Assembly (NCBI GenBank): GCA_932521035.1
Contig: OW051493.1
Location: 3,472,001-3,536,000, forward strand
Length of the DNA stretch: 64,000 nt
Origin: Oscheius dolichura
Taxonomy: Eukaryota > Nematoda > Chromadorea > Rhabditida > Rhabditidae
Direction of reading: 5' to 3'
How positions within the stretch are numbered: the first letter of the stretch is position 1; each line of letters opens with the position of its first letter. A program made the position numbers and the translations under genes. Under the pieces are notes generated by a model that saw only the letters and a list, made by a program, of their open reading frames with translations, did not search any database and had not been told where the DNA came from. This document shows positions 34,901 to 46,580 of this stretch, one piece after another.

Positions 34901-37864
34901 CCCTTAAATGAAGTGCCCGCATTTTCGAGCCTTTAGCAAACGATGGCGGCAGCTTTTCTTCATCACACACTGCAACTGACCACAGCCTTTTTTCTAGGGA
35001 ACAGTTCATGCTCGTCTCCGGAGAGCGAGATGACGGCCAGTGTGGTGGCGGGGATGAACGAGAGCAGTTGTATGAGCGGGGAGTGTATTCGGCTGGGTAA
35101 GGGATGAGGAGGACGCGGGAGGATGAAGACTATTCAGCTGCCAAATACCTCGACAGCATGGACAGGGAGATCAACCCATGTGAGGACTTCTACGAGTTCG
35201 CCTGTGGCCGATTCGCCTCCCAGAAGGTGGCCATCCTCTTGCCGTTTGAGATGAAAAGATTTTAGGTGGTACCCGAACATGAGAAGAAAGTGACCATATT
35301 GAGCGAGATGAAGAAGGACCTCGACAGACGGCTTCGAGGTAGGCAGGTCGCCTAAAAGAATAGGGAAGAGAGTTACAGATATCCTGGAGAATTCTTCCCG
35401 AGAGAATTCTACTCGTGCCATGAAACTCACCCAGATCTACTATGACTCGTGTATGGACGAGCCTTCTCAGAATGAAATGGTCAGGGCATCCTCCGTCCTC
35501 CAGGAAGACGCGTCCATTTTCAGGGTACCCTACCTCTAAACTCCTTGATCTCACACCTCGGCGGCTGGGAGCTGCTGACAAATGCCCGGTTCGACTCGAC
35601 GGACTACCAGTGGGAGACACTCCAAGGCAAGCCTTTCCTCCTCCCGGACCACAATCGCCTCTTCAGGGCATCTCATCGCCCACGGGGTTGATGGCCTGGT
35701 CAAAGTCTTCGTCCACAACAGCTTCGAGGACAACAAGAAGCAGCTCATTATGGTTGGTTCTCTCATTTGAATAAGGTCAACTGATTTCAGTTCTCACCGC
35801 CAAAATTGTTCCTCGAGAAGAAGAAATACTACCGGGAGGTGCCGTCCTCCAACCAGTACCTGAACCACTACAAGAAGTACATTCTCGGCCTGCTGGAACT
35901 CCTAGGTACGTCCTCCCCTTCTCACCTGCCAAAAGAGAACATTCAGGAGTGGACATGGAGGACGATTCCGGGGTCATCGAGTACCAGGTCAACGATATCA
36001 TCGACTTGGAGAGGAAAATTGCAAATGTGAGGATACTGTAGGACGGAAAAGAGACGAGACCATTTCAGCTGACCAGGGTGGAGAATGCCAGGAACCACAG
36101 CTCGATCAACAATCGGATGACCTTCGGGGAGATGAAACATCGCTTCTCACAGGTACTGCACTCGACAGGCAGATGAGAAAAGACACTTAGATCAACTGGG
36201 AGACCGTCCTCAACAACGAGGTCCGCTCTCATCTGACCGGCTTGAGCGACTCCACCGAGGTCAACATCCTTGATCCGGACTATCTGGACGGCATCTCCCA
36301 GCTGACCAAATCCAAGCCGCTCAGGTGTGGTCTCCCTTCTTTTTAGACCATCTCCCTTCAGTTCCATCAACAACTATCTCATGTGGAGGCTGGTCTCCAC
36401 CCTGAATCCCTACCTCCCGCCCCGCTACCGTAAGCCAATGCATGAGTTCAAGAGCAGGCTTCACGGCTCCAATACAGAGGTCCGCTTCCTTTCTTTTTCC
36501 TACAAATTGATGCAGGAACCCCTGTGGCTACATTGCGTCAACGAGGTGAAAGAACACCTGGCCAATCCCCTGTCGACGGCGTATGCCTTCAAATATTTCT
36601 CTGGCGAGGCACGGGACAAGGCGGAGGAGATGATCGTGGACCTCAAGGCCTCGATGGAGCAGACCCTGCTGAATGCCGACTGGATAGACGAGGAGACACG
36701 GCAGGCAGCTCTTTATAAACTCGAGAAAATGGGCCATAAAATAGGGTTTGTCCTCCATTTTGTCTCTCAAATGGAAGCAATTCAGATTCCCAGATTTATT
36801 GATGAATGAGACGGCCGTCCTCTTACCGTATGCTGGGGTCCGGCTCACGGCTAATAAATACTTCGAGAATGCTATCACCCTTAGGAAAACGGAAGTCCGG
36901 TAAGGGAGGAGGAGGATGGACTTATAGGGAATTTAAGGGAGATGATGGCGAAGACGAGGAGAGAGCCGTACGGCGACCAGTGGCCGTCGCCCGTGGTGGC
37001 TGTCGACGCCTTCCACTACTTCACAGGCAACGAGATCAGTCAGTTCCCCTCTTTTCCTCTCTCCCCACCACCAAATATTCAAGTCTTCCCTGCCGGCATC
37101 CTCCAGTTCCCGATGTTCGTGCCCGAGGCCCCGACTTATGCCAACTACGGGGCCATTGGAATGGGGATTGGCCATGAGATCAGTCATGGCTACGATGACC
37201 TGGGTACAGCTCTCTCTTTTGTTCCTAAAGTCAAAGAATAGGTTCCCAATATGACGCTGATGGCAATCTGAGAGGATGGTGGCGCCCCGAGACCTTGGCC
37301 ACCTTCCAGCATAAGAAACAGTGCTTCGTGTCCCAGTATGGCAACAAAATAGAGCCGGTGACGGACAAACGAGTAAGGGGAATGGTCATCTCTTTAAAGA
37401 AACGGTTAAGATCGATGGGAAGATCACAATCGGAGAGAATATCGCGGACAACGGCGGCCTTCGAATAGCCTATCAGGTATGGGCCATCCCCTTCAAAGTA
37501 GCACAGTTCTAGGCATACTTGATGAAATTGGCCCGTGGCCCCGAGATGAAGTCCCTTCCCGGTTTCGACGACTTCAACGAGCATCAGCTCTTCTTCCTCG
37601 CCTATGCCAATGTAAGTCCCCTCCCCTCACGGGAATATCCTCCCCTTTCAGACGTGGTGCGAGGCATTGAAGCCCTCCTCGATAGAGTACCTCATCGACA
37701 CGGATGTTCACTCCCTGGGAATGTTCAGGTACTTTTCTATCCAAAAGGACACATCCCAATTTAGGGTGAACGTTCCTCTGCAGAATTTTCCATCCTTCGC
37801 CAAAGCATTCGACTGTCCGATAGGTTCGCCGATGAATCCGTTCGAAAAGTGTCGGATATGGTGA
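31991..37864 (+). CDS. M13 neprilysin-like zinc metallopeptidase
   Basis: This is a type II membrane endopeptidase of the neprilysin/ECE family. A cytoplasmic N-terminus (MSIRRKKEQTTSWSYRDAF, then SGTTARVDSRDTITSDISSD) leads to a transmembrane helix at about 34.75-34.85 kb (FAILFLITLVFAVSFITILA). The ectodomain has the M13_N marker NPCEDFYEFACGRF, SPPKLFLEKKKYY and LSTAYAFKYFSGEARDKAEE. The catalytic half has IIFPAGILQ, zinc motif HEISH in GIGHEISHGYDD, third ligand in GENIADNGG, DVHSLGMFR, and the terminal MNPFEKCRIW. The substrate-binding NAY/NAF motif is DAF here. Introns are short in the ectodomain but about 1-1.5 kb around the N-terminal exons. Neprilysins degrade peptide signals at cell surfaces, so an active enzyme is likely apart from the NAF change. 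Confidence 0.9.
34370..34419 (+). CDS. Alternative first exon of the neprilysin gene
   Basis: An ATG opens a 50-nt frame, MGDFSITRLYRDDTCP plus a split Arg codon, ending in a good donor (CCCCAG|gtttgc). It finishes in the same phase (two bases into a codon) as the upstream exon ending CEQD plus split codon at 33172. Both therefore splice in frame onto the exon starting at 34737 that encodes SSRLAAMFAILFL. This suggests a second promoter producing an isoform with a different, shorter cytoplasmic tail. Confidence 0.5.
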
Positions 37865-38176
37865 AGGCCGTCGGTGTCTCTGTGGCTGCTTCTTCACATC
37901 TAATACGGGTTTATAACGAGTTAATAACTCCTTCAAAAATTAAATAAATATACATGTTTTGCGAAAACCCTTTTCATGGAAAAATAACTTTTTTAACGTC
38001 AGTTTATGTTTCTCTATGCGGACGACGTGCAGAAGATTTAGTTCTTCGGCTTTTGACGAGTTTTTATTAGGCTTTATAGGGCGAAAATTAACAAACAGCA
38101 GATCTACTGCACGGTAACAATTTTATTGAACAATATGCGCAAAAGTTTGCAAAATAACAAAAAAACGATGTAAGTA
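37865..38176. other. GC-to-AT border between convergent genes
   Basis: This is the 3' flank of neprilysin (AATAAATA around 37944) and of the convergent SLC7 gene. No gene is visible. Base composition turns AT-rich immediately after the neprilysin stop. Confidence 0.4.
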
Positions 38177-40249
38177 TTATTTCTTTTCGAAAACGACGTC
38201 AACCTCAGTAGTTTCGGAAGATTCAGGAAGAGTCTTCGTGTTGGTAAAAGGATCCATAGGCTCGATAATTTCGTTTGCCGGCTTTACGACGAGTTCTGTG
38301 CATTTAGGTTCAGCTTGATCCAGCTTGCAGTTGAGGAGACGGCAAACAATTTTTCCGAGATAATCTAAATTCGTTACTAATAGGTTAACAACACATCCAT
38401 ACCATTTGCATTTTTAATTTGAACAGGTATTTCCTTGCGACGAACAAAGAAGAAGTAAACGGCGAGGCCGCAGACAACAATAGCAGCGCTAATTGCAGTC
38501 ATCTGGAAATAATTCGACCATCTATTAAAAAAATACCTGAAAATCGCGAAAAAGAGGCGAAACAAATAATGTAGCGCTGATGATCCAAAAGAGGAATATG
38601 AGAGGGAGTGGCATGCGAATAACTCCTACAAATGATATATATATATATAATTAATAAACAAGTATACCATCAGCAACAGGCATTTTCCAAAGGCGAATAT
38701 AAAGCAACGCTGTCAGAGTGACGGCTTTCTGTCCCCAGATAACGAAGGAGACATAGTTAATGAGGGCATCCGTAGGAACAAAGCAGAAAATAGCGGCAAA
38801 GACCATCTGAAAAGCGCTATGTAAAAAAGCTAGGTAAATAAAAATACCTGTGCGATCAGTGAAGCACGTGGACTGTTAGATTTTTCGTTCAAAGCACTGA
38901 GAAATTTAGGCAGGTGGCCTTTACGCGCTGCGGCTTGCATAAATCTGCAAATTCTGTGTATTTATAATTTGGGATCCACCTTGATGAACAGAAAATGGTG
39001 CTGTTTAATGATCCGATGACGGTAATAGCAACCATCACAGGAAGGAAGGAAGAATATATTCCAAAAGTATGTTGAGCAAAGCTCTGTTAAACAGTAAAAC
39101 TGGGGAAATTTTATATGCTTACAACTGCGACTTCTTCGCTATTCAGTATTTGTGTCTTGGAAAGAGCGAGGAAGTAGGCGGTATTTATCAAAACGTAGAC
39201 CAACGTTACAAAAGAAATTCCTCCGATCAAAGAAAGCGGCATAGTTCTAAACGTCATATACTAGCGACCGTAAATAAACAAAACCTGGTGGGGTTCCTAA
39301 TTTCAGGTGTGCCGTAGTTCAAAACCTCCCATCCAGAATAAGCGAAAAGACCCATGTAGAATGCGGAACCAAGAGCTTCAACACTCCAATCAGAACCATT
39401 AAATGGATCCGCGAAATTGTTCTGTGCTGTCTCAGCTAAATATTATTACCGTAGAAAATATAAACAATAATACCACTATTGACGAAGTGGTAAATTCCGG
39501 CACCCATAATGATGATAACAATGAAAACTTTTGCGATGGTTGTAACCGTTTGGAAGCGACCAACTACACGGCGGATTGAATAAAAGTTGATCACAGTGAG
39601 GAATGCTAAACAAAATCTTATTTTGCTCTAAAAATGGACTACAGATCAAAGCCAAAGCAAGTGCTCTATGGCCGATATAGTGGAAAGGATCTGGCAACTC
39701 GTAGTCTGCTGTGAATCCCTGAACTAAAAATATTAATATAGAATAGGAACAAATGACTACCTATATATTTAGCAAACGTTTGCGCTTGAACTGCTGCTGA
39801 TGCTGGGTAGGATAGAAACGTGCTGATCCACATAAAACCAAAGGCAATGGCTTCCCATCCAACAAAAACTGTGTAAGCAAAGTCACAGCCAGGCTCGGGA
39901 ATGGCTGTTGCCAGTTCAATATAGACAAGACCTCCTGAAAGCCTGATTACAATAAATACTAGAGCATCTTACCAATCAACGAAGTAATACCACACAGGAG
40001 CCAGACAAGCAGATCGAGTCCAACAGATTGAGTATCTCTGAGAACATTATTAGGAGTGATGAAGATGCCGGTGCCGATAATGCTGCCTATAATACGGTAA
40101 CAGAATAATGATACCGACTGACCGACAACATAGGAAGCGCAACTGAGAATGCCCATTTGATGGGGCTTTTTTCCTGGCATATTCACTGTCTCAATATCAG
40201 TTTCAATGTCATTTTCTTGCGTGCTCACAGGTTCATCACCAGTTTCCAT
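38177..40249 (-). CDS. SLC7-type (LAT light-chain) amino-acid transporter
   Basis: This is a twelve-helix APC-superfamily transporter. Diagnostic segments are the unwound helix-1 motif GSIIGTGIFITPNNVLRDTQ, GLVYIELATAIPEPGCDFAY, EALGSAFYMGLFAYSGWEVL, NYGTPEIRNPTR, MPLSLIGGISFVTLVYVL, and RFMQAAARKGHLPKFLSALN. It ends with a soluble tail (FTNTKTLPESSETTEVDVVF). LAT-family light chains exchange neutral or cationic amino acids, usually with an SLC3 heavy chain. Substrate is not predictable here. I start at METGDEPVST, because the acceptor cattttcag lies just upstream and the earlier in-frame ATG at 40273 would fall within that acceptor. An (AT)n tract of about 18 bp sits in an intron near 38633. 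Confidence 0.88.
38633..38650. repeat. (AT)n microsatellite in an intron
   Basis: A pure alternating AT tract occupies an intron of the SLC7 transporter gene. It has no other visible feature. Confidence 0.8.
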
Positions 40250-40677
40250 TTTGTTTTTTTCTGAAAATGTCATATCACTGTATACAGCAAGAAATGCATA
40301 TACGAGTTGAGCAGATTGCTAGCAGGAAACACAACGGAAATGAAATAAAAATGATCATTTTAGGATTTTTTGATGTTCTTGATCTTCAGGCATTTTTCCG
40401 CGTTTTTCAAACGGTTGGCGCGAAGCCTCAGATTTTGCTTTCTCCCAATTTCACTTGCCAAATTCGAAGACATTGGTTCTCTCCATTGCAAATGGACCTT
40501 TCAGTTCAACACAAGAGGAACGTTTGCTCGTAGAACTGGATGGAGAGCAAGATTCTCTTCGGAAATCTTCTATAGAAAGCAAAATAGATAACACTTGAAT
40601 ATTTTTATTTCTAAAAGAAAACATTCACGAAACTAAAAACAATATCTATTAATGGTAGTGAGGGCGGATTAAAATAA

Positions 40678-42224
40678 TTAAAAGCGCCTTCGGCTTCTCA
40701 GGTTATTATCAAAAACGGGCAGCGTTTCAACCGGACAATCCTTAACTTTTTCGAGTTCATTCCTCTTCCTGGCAAAAACAGATGTCCCACTGGGCTGAGG
40801 AAATCCAACAATCGGCTTCACCACAGCAGTTCGGGACATAGGTGGCGCTGCAAACCCGAAAGCAAAACTGTTTGAACTTCCGGTGGATGTAAAGGGTTGA
40901 TAATCATCTAAAATATGTTTCACCTCTGTTAAATAGCTAGCAAACCGTTTCTTCCAGTCGGAGATTTAACATTGTGCCCTCCATACCTATTAGAGTCTAT
41001 GTTAATCTCTCCCATTTGCATTTGCAGATGGTCAATTTCTTTGGCGCATAAGTGAGGTTTTTCCGCCTATAAAACATATAACGGTAAAATAACGCTAACC
41101 GCGTAGTTATTAGTAAAGATTATATCCTGAAGATCTCCCCCAACCTTGTTATTATACCCATCGTTATTATCTTGAAATAATTTACGATCGTCATTAGCCA
41201 GTATCTTAAATAGTCTAGAGTCTTCTGCACGCTTTTTCTTTTCGATGTCGGTTTCTTCGTAGGCCATTCTCTCGAATTCGTGTAACTAAGTAGAACTTAT
41301 TCGAGAGCAAAGCAATGCGGACGTACATAGTAATTGAGAAGTTCCTTGTTTTCGACAATCTCCAGATTATCGTTAACATCTTTCTCATGAAGCAGCTGCC
41401 AATAAACATGAGGTTCATAAGGCCATCCTTCGGGATCTTGATCCTTTAAAAGAGATTTGAAACTTACAATGATACGCATCTAAAATATTGATAAAAGTTT
41501 ACGTGTATGTTGAAGTTGACTGGATGCGGTGAATATTGCAACCATCCTTTGTAGAGGACTCGGTCCGAAATTTTAAATTTCCTCATTGACTGCAAGGACT
41601 GATTATTAAAAAAACCATACTGACCTTAAGATCAACATATGTCCCTCCAAGCTCTGGAGACCACATTTTCTGAAGAGGTTCGGCTAGATATGTGATCACC
41701 TTGATTAAATATATAGCAAACCTAGATGATGGGTTCTTCGGTAAGAGATGTAGTCAGGAACGACAAAAAAGTGGACGTAAATTTGCACTATTATTCCATT
41801 AGTTGGAGAAATTCGCGTGGGATAAGGAGCGTCAATTGGAGAGCTCTGTAAGCCTAAGATGATACAATGTAATTCCCTAATCATTACACCAAAGTATGTT
41901 TCGTTAGCCTGTTGAGTGAAGCATATCCAATCACCAAGCTCGTAATCTCTCCAATCCACAGAGCAAACTAATTTTCCGCCTAACTAAAACAGTGACACTA
42001 TATTATATGAAGATTACAGTGTTTTCGCACAGTCCGGCTGTATAGATACATTACACGGTTCTTCTTGGATTCATTATTATCTTCTCCACTTTTTTCGACG
42101 ATTATCCCTAAAAAGTGAGATGTTCTAAAATGTGGGAAATACCATTATGCTCGTAGCCCATTGACAGTTGAGGTGCTCTTGGCATGCGCAGCATGTCTTG
42201 TACATGCACTTCTTTGTGCGACAT
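40678..42224 (-). CDS. Unrecognised multi-exon gene
   Basis: I do not recognise the family. Likely exons encode MSHKEVHVQDMLRMPRAPQL, then IIVEKSGEDNNESKKNRVMY, then a well-ordered stretch KLVCSVDWRDYELGDWICFT with GVMIRELHCIILGLQSSPID and VQIYVHFFVVPDYISY. Further exons encode WSPELGGTYVDLKFKISDRV, PYEPHVYWQLLHEKDVNDNL, a charged helix ERMAYEETDIEKKKRAEDSR, and a Ser/Pro-rich basic tail ending NNLRSRRRF. No signal peptide or membrane helix is visible, so it is probably soluble. The start is chosen downstream of gctttttcag, a strong acceptor. It lies upstream of the SLC7 transporter in the same orientation with a gap of about 430 bp. Confidence 0.55.
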
Positions 42225-42480
42225 GCGGTTTACCTGAAAAAGCAAATGTAACGGAGTGAAACAGCTCTCTTCGTCGTCGACAACATTATCGGTTGGTGTG
42301 TTATCAACTGCAAGAATGAGAAGTCCCTGCAACAAAATGATCTTGGCAAAACCTTATTGCGCGGGAGCCGTAAGATTACAGTATTTTTTGAATTTCTATT
42401 ATTTTTTTCCTCTCTGTTTGCCCCTACCAACATGCATCTATGTTATATATTTATCGCTCAATGTACAGTAACGATTTCAG
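42225..42480. promoter_or_regulatory. Compact divergent promoter region
   Basis: About 255 bp separate two divergent start codons. Each side ends in an unpaired 3' splice acceptor: gctttttcag on the minus strand and acgatttcag on the plus strand. Promoters of both genes must therefore lie within or overlap each other's outrons. Confidence 0.45.
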
Positions 42481-45047
42481 ATGGCAGATAATTCTCCATC
42501 TCCACCGCTTCTTCGAAGAAGCACCAGAGTTTCACTTCCTCGAAACTTCCTGCAAATTTCAACATCTCCATGCAGAAAGGTTGGTCTTAGAGCAATTGTT
42601 TTAAAAGCATTAACCTAATTTTAGAGAGCACCTAGATCTGCCAAGAAAATACAATCGACACCGAGCACCCCTAAATCTACCAGGAAAACTAAAACTACAT
42701 CTACATCAAAGACCTCCAAAGGTTCCATTCGAAAAAATCAAACAAGTTCTACTAGTCCAATAAACAATCAAGTTAGTTATTTACAACCTTTGAGTAAAAT
42801 ATTTAGAAAACCCCGAAAAATGGAAAGCCACATCACAGGAAGGCCACCAATTCTACTGTTATAAAGTCGGTCACTACACAAAAACCAACTCTGAAGTCAA
42901 CAGCTGCTGACATTTCGCTGGCACTGGTAGATATTGGGAGTGTTGTGTATATACATCTATTTAGGGTATCGTTCTGTCCTCAAGTTCTTCCGAGTCTAGT
43001 GTAGAAAGTGATTCTTCGGAAATTCGCTTTTGTAGACCAAAAAGAAAAGTGTGTCATTATTTTTAAAATACATTTTTTTAGTATATAAAAAGATCCGTCG
43101 GCCGCAAATCATCAAAAAAAACCCCAAAATCTTTACCTAAGTCCCGTCGAACGACTTCCGGGAAATATTTGGCTGCGGTCAGTTTTTAAATAATAATTTT
43201 GCTGATAAGCTAGGTTTTAGGAACTTCTGGCTCGTATTCTAAATGACGATACTGATCATGACGATGATCCATCTGCATTTGACTGGGATGTTGATAAAGA
43301 AGGAATATTTATGAGCAAATGGATGGTAAGATACTAAAGAAATATTTACATTTAACTTATAGATTCTAGAAAAAGTGAATAATATTCCCCATTCGTCTCC
43401 TGTTTATCGGGTAATGAATAAAGATGGTGTTTATGGTGATCTTCGTTGCTATACCAAAAAAGATATCCCGAAAATGAATATGGAAGTTCTTTGCTTAGAT
43501 AAGGTAAAAAAGTACATTATTCAACATTTTTACTCAATTGTAGATGGAAAGGTTTCATAAATCATACATGTTCCGAAAGATTTGTGAAGTCCAAACAGTT
43601 AAAAGTGGAAAAGAAGGTTATATGTCGTATCTTATTACTTACCACAAGTGAGTCATCTTAATTACCTTAGCTAATTTTTTTCAAGACCTGGTTTATCATT
43701 AAAAGATATTATAAATATCGCAGGCACATTGGACGTTTGCAGTGCGACTAAAATAGCAATAGAAATATTTGAAGTAGGTGGTATAGTTTCTTTTAATGTC
43801 ATTTTAGATTTTTGAAAATTTGACTAAAGCGAAATTATTAATGACCGACATTTCAACCAGCTTCTTCTCGTTCGATACCTATAGCCATCGACTATTTCTT
43901 GCGAATACCACAAAGGTTTTCATCCTCTACATTTTTACCGTCTTTTTTGTCTAGGTTGTTGGCAATTTCGAACGATGCATTGTGTCCAACAAATTTCCTG
44001 CACCAAAGTGGGACGGTGAGTTGATCTACGCGCCTTATAGCTATCATAAAAATAAGGGTAAGTCTAGATGTTAAATGTTATGTAATCCAATTAGATCAAC
44101 CATTATCGGAAGGCGATTTCATTGAAAGCATTTTTTATTTCTACCTTAATATGATGGGAATGCTCACTTGGAAAGATATGACAGAAAAGGAAATTGTCGC
44201 AATAAAGAAGAAATGGTCAACTGCCAGTGTAAACGAGATGTTGGCAGAACTTCCCAATCCGTATTTACTTTTTTATATCGTGATCTTCTCTTTTATAGAC
44301 TTGTGACTTGCTGGTTGACCATCAGACGCGGACAGTTGGTTGATGTGTGTCGATCACATACTATGAGCAACGGCACAGTCCTTCTTCATAAGTTCAGAGA
44401 TAATGGGCTTAAAAAGAAAATTGTTCCTACTGGCGGAATGGTATCAATTGACGCATACTTGCTAATCCTTTTTAGGTCGAATTTCCCATAATATATGAAA
44501 GTTTACGTTTATTTGGTAGCAGTGGAAGAAATTATTCTTTATCGTTGTCTAGTTGCACACAACAAAAAGTATCAGTTAATGTAAATTAATCATATTCAAA
44601 TATAAACGTTTTTTTATAGAATAAAGCTGCTCTCTTGCAGTTAGTGATGCATCTAAGAATGGAAAGAGACGCCGTGCTTGCAGAACTCAAGGCATTGGAT
44701 AAACGTCTAAATAGCAAGTATGGTATGCCGTGTATGCCTTTCTAACTTACTTCAGGAAAATTCACGAGAAGCTCATGACAGTTGAAGTTGAAAGAAATGA
44801 GCGCTTCATCCAAAAATACGTATTTGATGACATTAAAGAAGAGAAAAGGGAACAGGGTCATGTACAAGAAGTGGAGGAAGACGATCTGATTGAGCATAGT
44901 GCTATTCTTTCATCGCATGAGAACGAAACTAGCGAGGTGATGTCTACAACACTTTCTGAAGTTTCCAACGCTCTCTTGTCTGATGATTCGAGCACTATTT
45001 TGTCTGACGCTTCCAACGCCGTTTTGTCTGATGTATCTCAAATTTAA
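42481..45047 (+). CDS. Basic-tailed protein of unknown function, possibly kinase-like core
   Basis: The first exons encode a Lys/Ser/Thr/Pro-rich basic tail with repeated S/T-P-x-K type sites (STPSTPKSTRKTK, GRKSSKKTPKSLPKSRR), typical of chromatin or microtubule binding tails. A globular middle follows: LLARILNDDTDHDDDPSAFD, SPVYRVMNKDGVYGDLRCYT, YMSYLITYH, LLMTDISTSFFSFDTYSHRL and DQPLSEGDFIESIFYFYLNM. Part of this faintly recalls a degenerate protein-kinase C-lobe, but I see no intact HRD or DFG motif. A coiled coil (LVMHLRMERDAVLAELKALD) and an acidic Ser tail with a repeated LSD-x-SNA pattern end the protein. The ATG directly abuts acgatttcag. Confidence 0.55.
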
Positions 45048-45060
45048 ATTTTTTTTGAAA

Positions 45061-45263
45061 CTTTTTTAGTTTAGGTCCAGAAAATTTTTTTTAAAAAATG
45101 TACAGAAATAATCCCCAAATGAATCATCCATTCCAAAAAATCATTGGCAATAATATACAAAGTAAAGTAGAAATGAAAAAAAAACTAGTATAATCTGCCA
45201 TAAATATAGCGAAAACTAGTTAAATCTGATGCAAAAAAATTTTCTGGACCTAAACTAAAAAAG
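45061..45263. mobile_element. MITE-like element with 31-bp perfect terminal inverted repeats
   Basis: The arms at 45061-45091 and 45233-45263 are exact reverse complements (arm begins cttttttagtttaggtcc). They enclose about 140 bp of AT-rich DNA with no ORF. Inside, aaaactagt followed by an A/T-rich atctg repeats twice about 32 bp apart. It lies 14 bp after the stop of the preceding gene. It may be a non-autonomous DNA transposon, or a hairpin used as a 3'-end structure. Confidence 0.65.
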
Positions 45264-45595
45264 TGCCGTTTTTTTTTGTTTTTAGTTATGTTATTGCTTG
45301 GTTTAAATCAATAAAAATTCCAAAAAAGATGACTTCTTGTATGTTGTGGACACTAGGCCTTTTGTCCGCTTGCATCTCTTGATGAACACCAGTTTTCAGA
45401 CTTCAACAGCTATTGATAAGCAGGGATTTAATTCTTTATCATAGCCTAATCCACTCGGAGACTGTAACGAAAGACCCGGCTAGAATATTTCACACCAGGA
45501 AATTAGTCAAGGTAAAGGTTAACCAGGTCATAGAAAAAGAAGAAGGGAATCCAGCCGAACTTTTATTTCATTCCGAGTTGTTCGGAATTTCTATC
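45264..45595. other. AT-to-GC border, no gene seen
   Basis: This is the 3' flank of the Lys-rich minus-strand gene. It shifts from AT-rich to GC-rich towards its right end. No coding sequence is supported. Confidence 0.35.
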
Positions 45596-46302
45596 TCAGT
45601 GGTTGCCGAGTTCCCGGCTCCTGACTTCATCCGGGACGGTGGCCCTCATCGAGTGCTCCTGCACCATCTGCCCGCCCTTCTTCGACGTCTTCAGTATGGC
45701 TGCCACGTAGGTCTCGCTGGACTTGGCTCGTTTGCTATGTTCGGGTGGAGTAGCGACCTTCATTTCGGGGTTCCTGTCGTTCAAGTTCTCCGGGGCGTCC
45801 ACCGGGGTGCTGCAGGAGTTTTGTGTCTTCTGGACGCTCATAGCACTGGCCCCGGTCTTGGGCACCCTCGCCAGAACGTGTGCCGGCAGCAGTTTGCTCT
45901 GGATGGACCTGTCCAGCAGGGGGTTCTTGTCCTCCGGGATGTCCTCCAGGTTCGTCCCTTCCGGCTCCAGGTCGTCGTCCACTAGTGCCCCAAACTTCAG
46001 GTCGTCGTCCGCCGTGCCCTTGCCCATCTTGTTGCTCTTCTCCTCCTTTTCCTTGGACAGGTTCGCCTCGGCCGGCGCACTTCTCGCCATCACACTCGTG
46101 GTCGACCTCTCTCCTGGCGTGTCCCTCAGCGTCCTCTTCGGCATTCCCTGTCCTTTCTGCTGAAATTGTCCAGTTTAGCCGGCCACCTCGCTGTCCCCAC
46201 CTTGTTGCTGTTCTTCTCCTTGCTTTTGGTCTTCGTATTTTTACACAGAGCAACAGACCAGAAGAGGGACGCGTTCACAAGAAGAAAGGCGACGGCCAGC
46301 AT
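45596..46302 (-). CDS. Small single-pass protein with Lys/Glu-rich cytoplasmic part
   Basis: Exon 1 encodes a hydrophobic start, MLAVAFLLVNASLFWSVALC, followed by KNTKTKSKEKNSNK. After a 41-nt intron the second exon encodes about 180 residues rich in Lys, Glu, Asp and Ser (MPKRTLRDTPGERSTTSVM, SKEKEEKSNKMGKG, DDLKFGALVDDDLEPEGTNL, ILKTSKKGGQMVQEHSMR). The N-terminal segment could be a signal peptide or a membrane anchor. I do not recognise a family. The long second exon is open and protein-like throughout, and its frame joins exon 1 correctly. No paralogue is seen in the window. Confidence 0.55.
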
Positions 46303-46580
46303 TGTGGGCTGGACGAGAATGAAATGAAAAGCAGTTGAATATGGATTACCAACGGATAATCTTTTTCTTCAAAGGAATTGGCCACCCTGTCAACCACCCC
46401 AAACCATGAGAAAGACTGTTGTGGCCGTTTCTTGAAGTAGCGCCCAAAACCGCGCCATCTCCTTTTCCGGCCTCCTCCCCAGTGGCCCGAGCCGAGGAGT
46501 TATCTTGTGAATGACAATTTAATAAGGCGATTAAACAGAATAATGTTTATTAACAATTTCTTCGTTGTCGTCGGCGATGT

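Noticed and set aside
42481-45047. Active protein kinase
   Set aside because: No intact HRD, DFG or glycine-rich loop could be found in the spliced reading, so only a faint kinase-like resemblance is noted.
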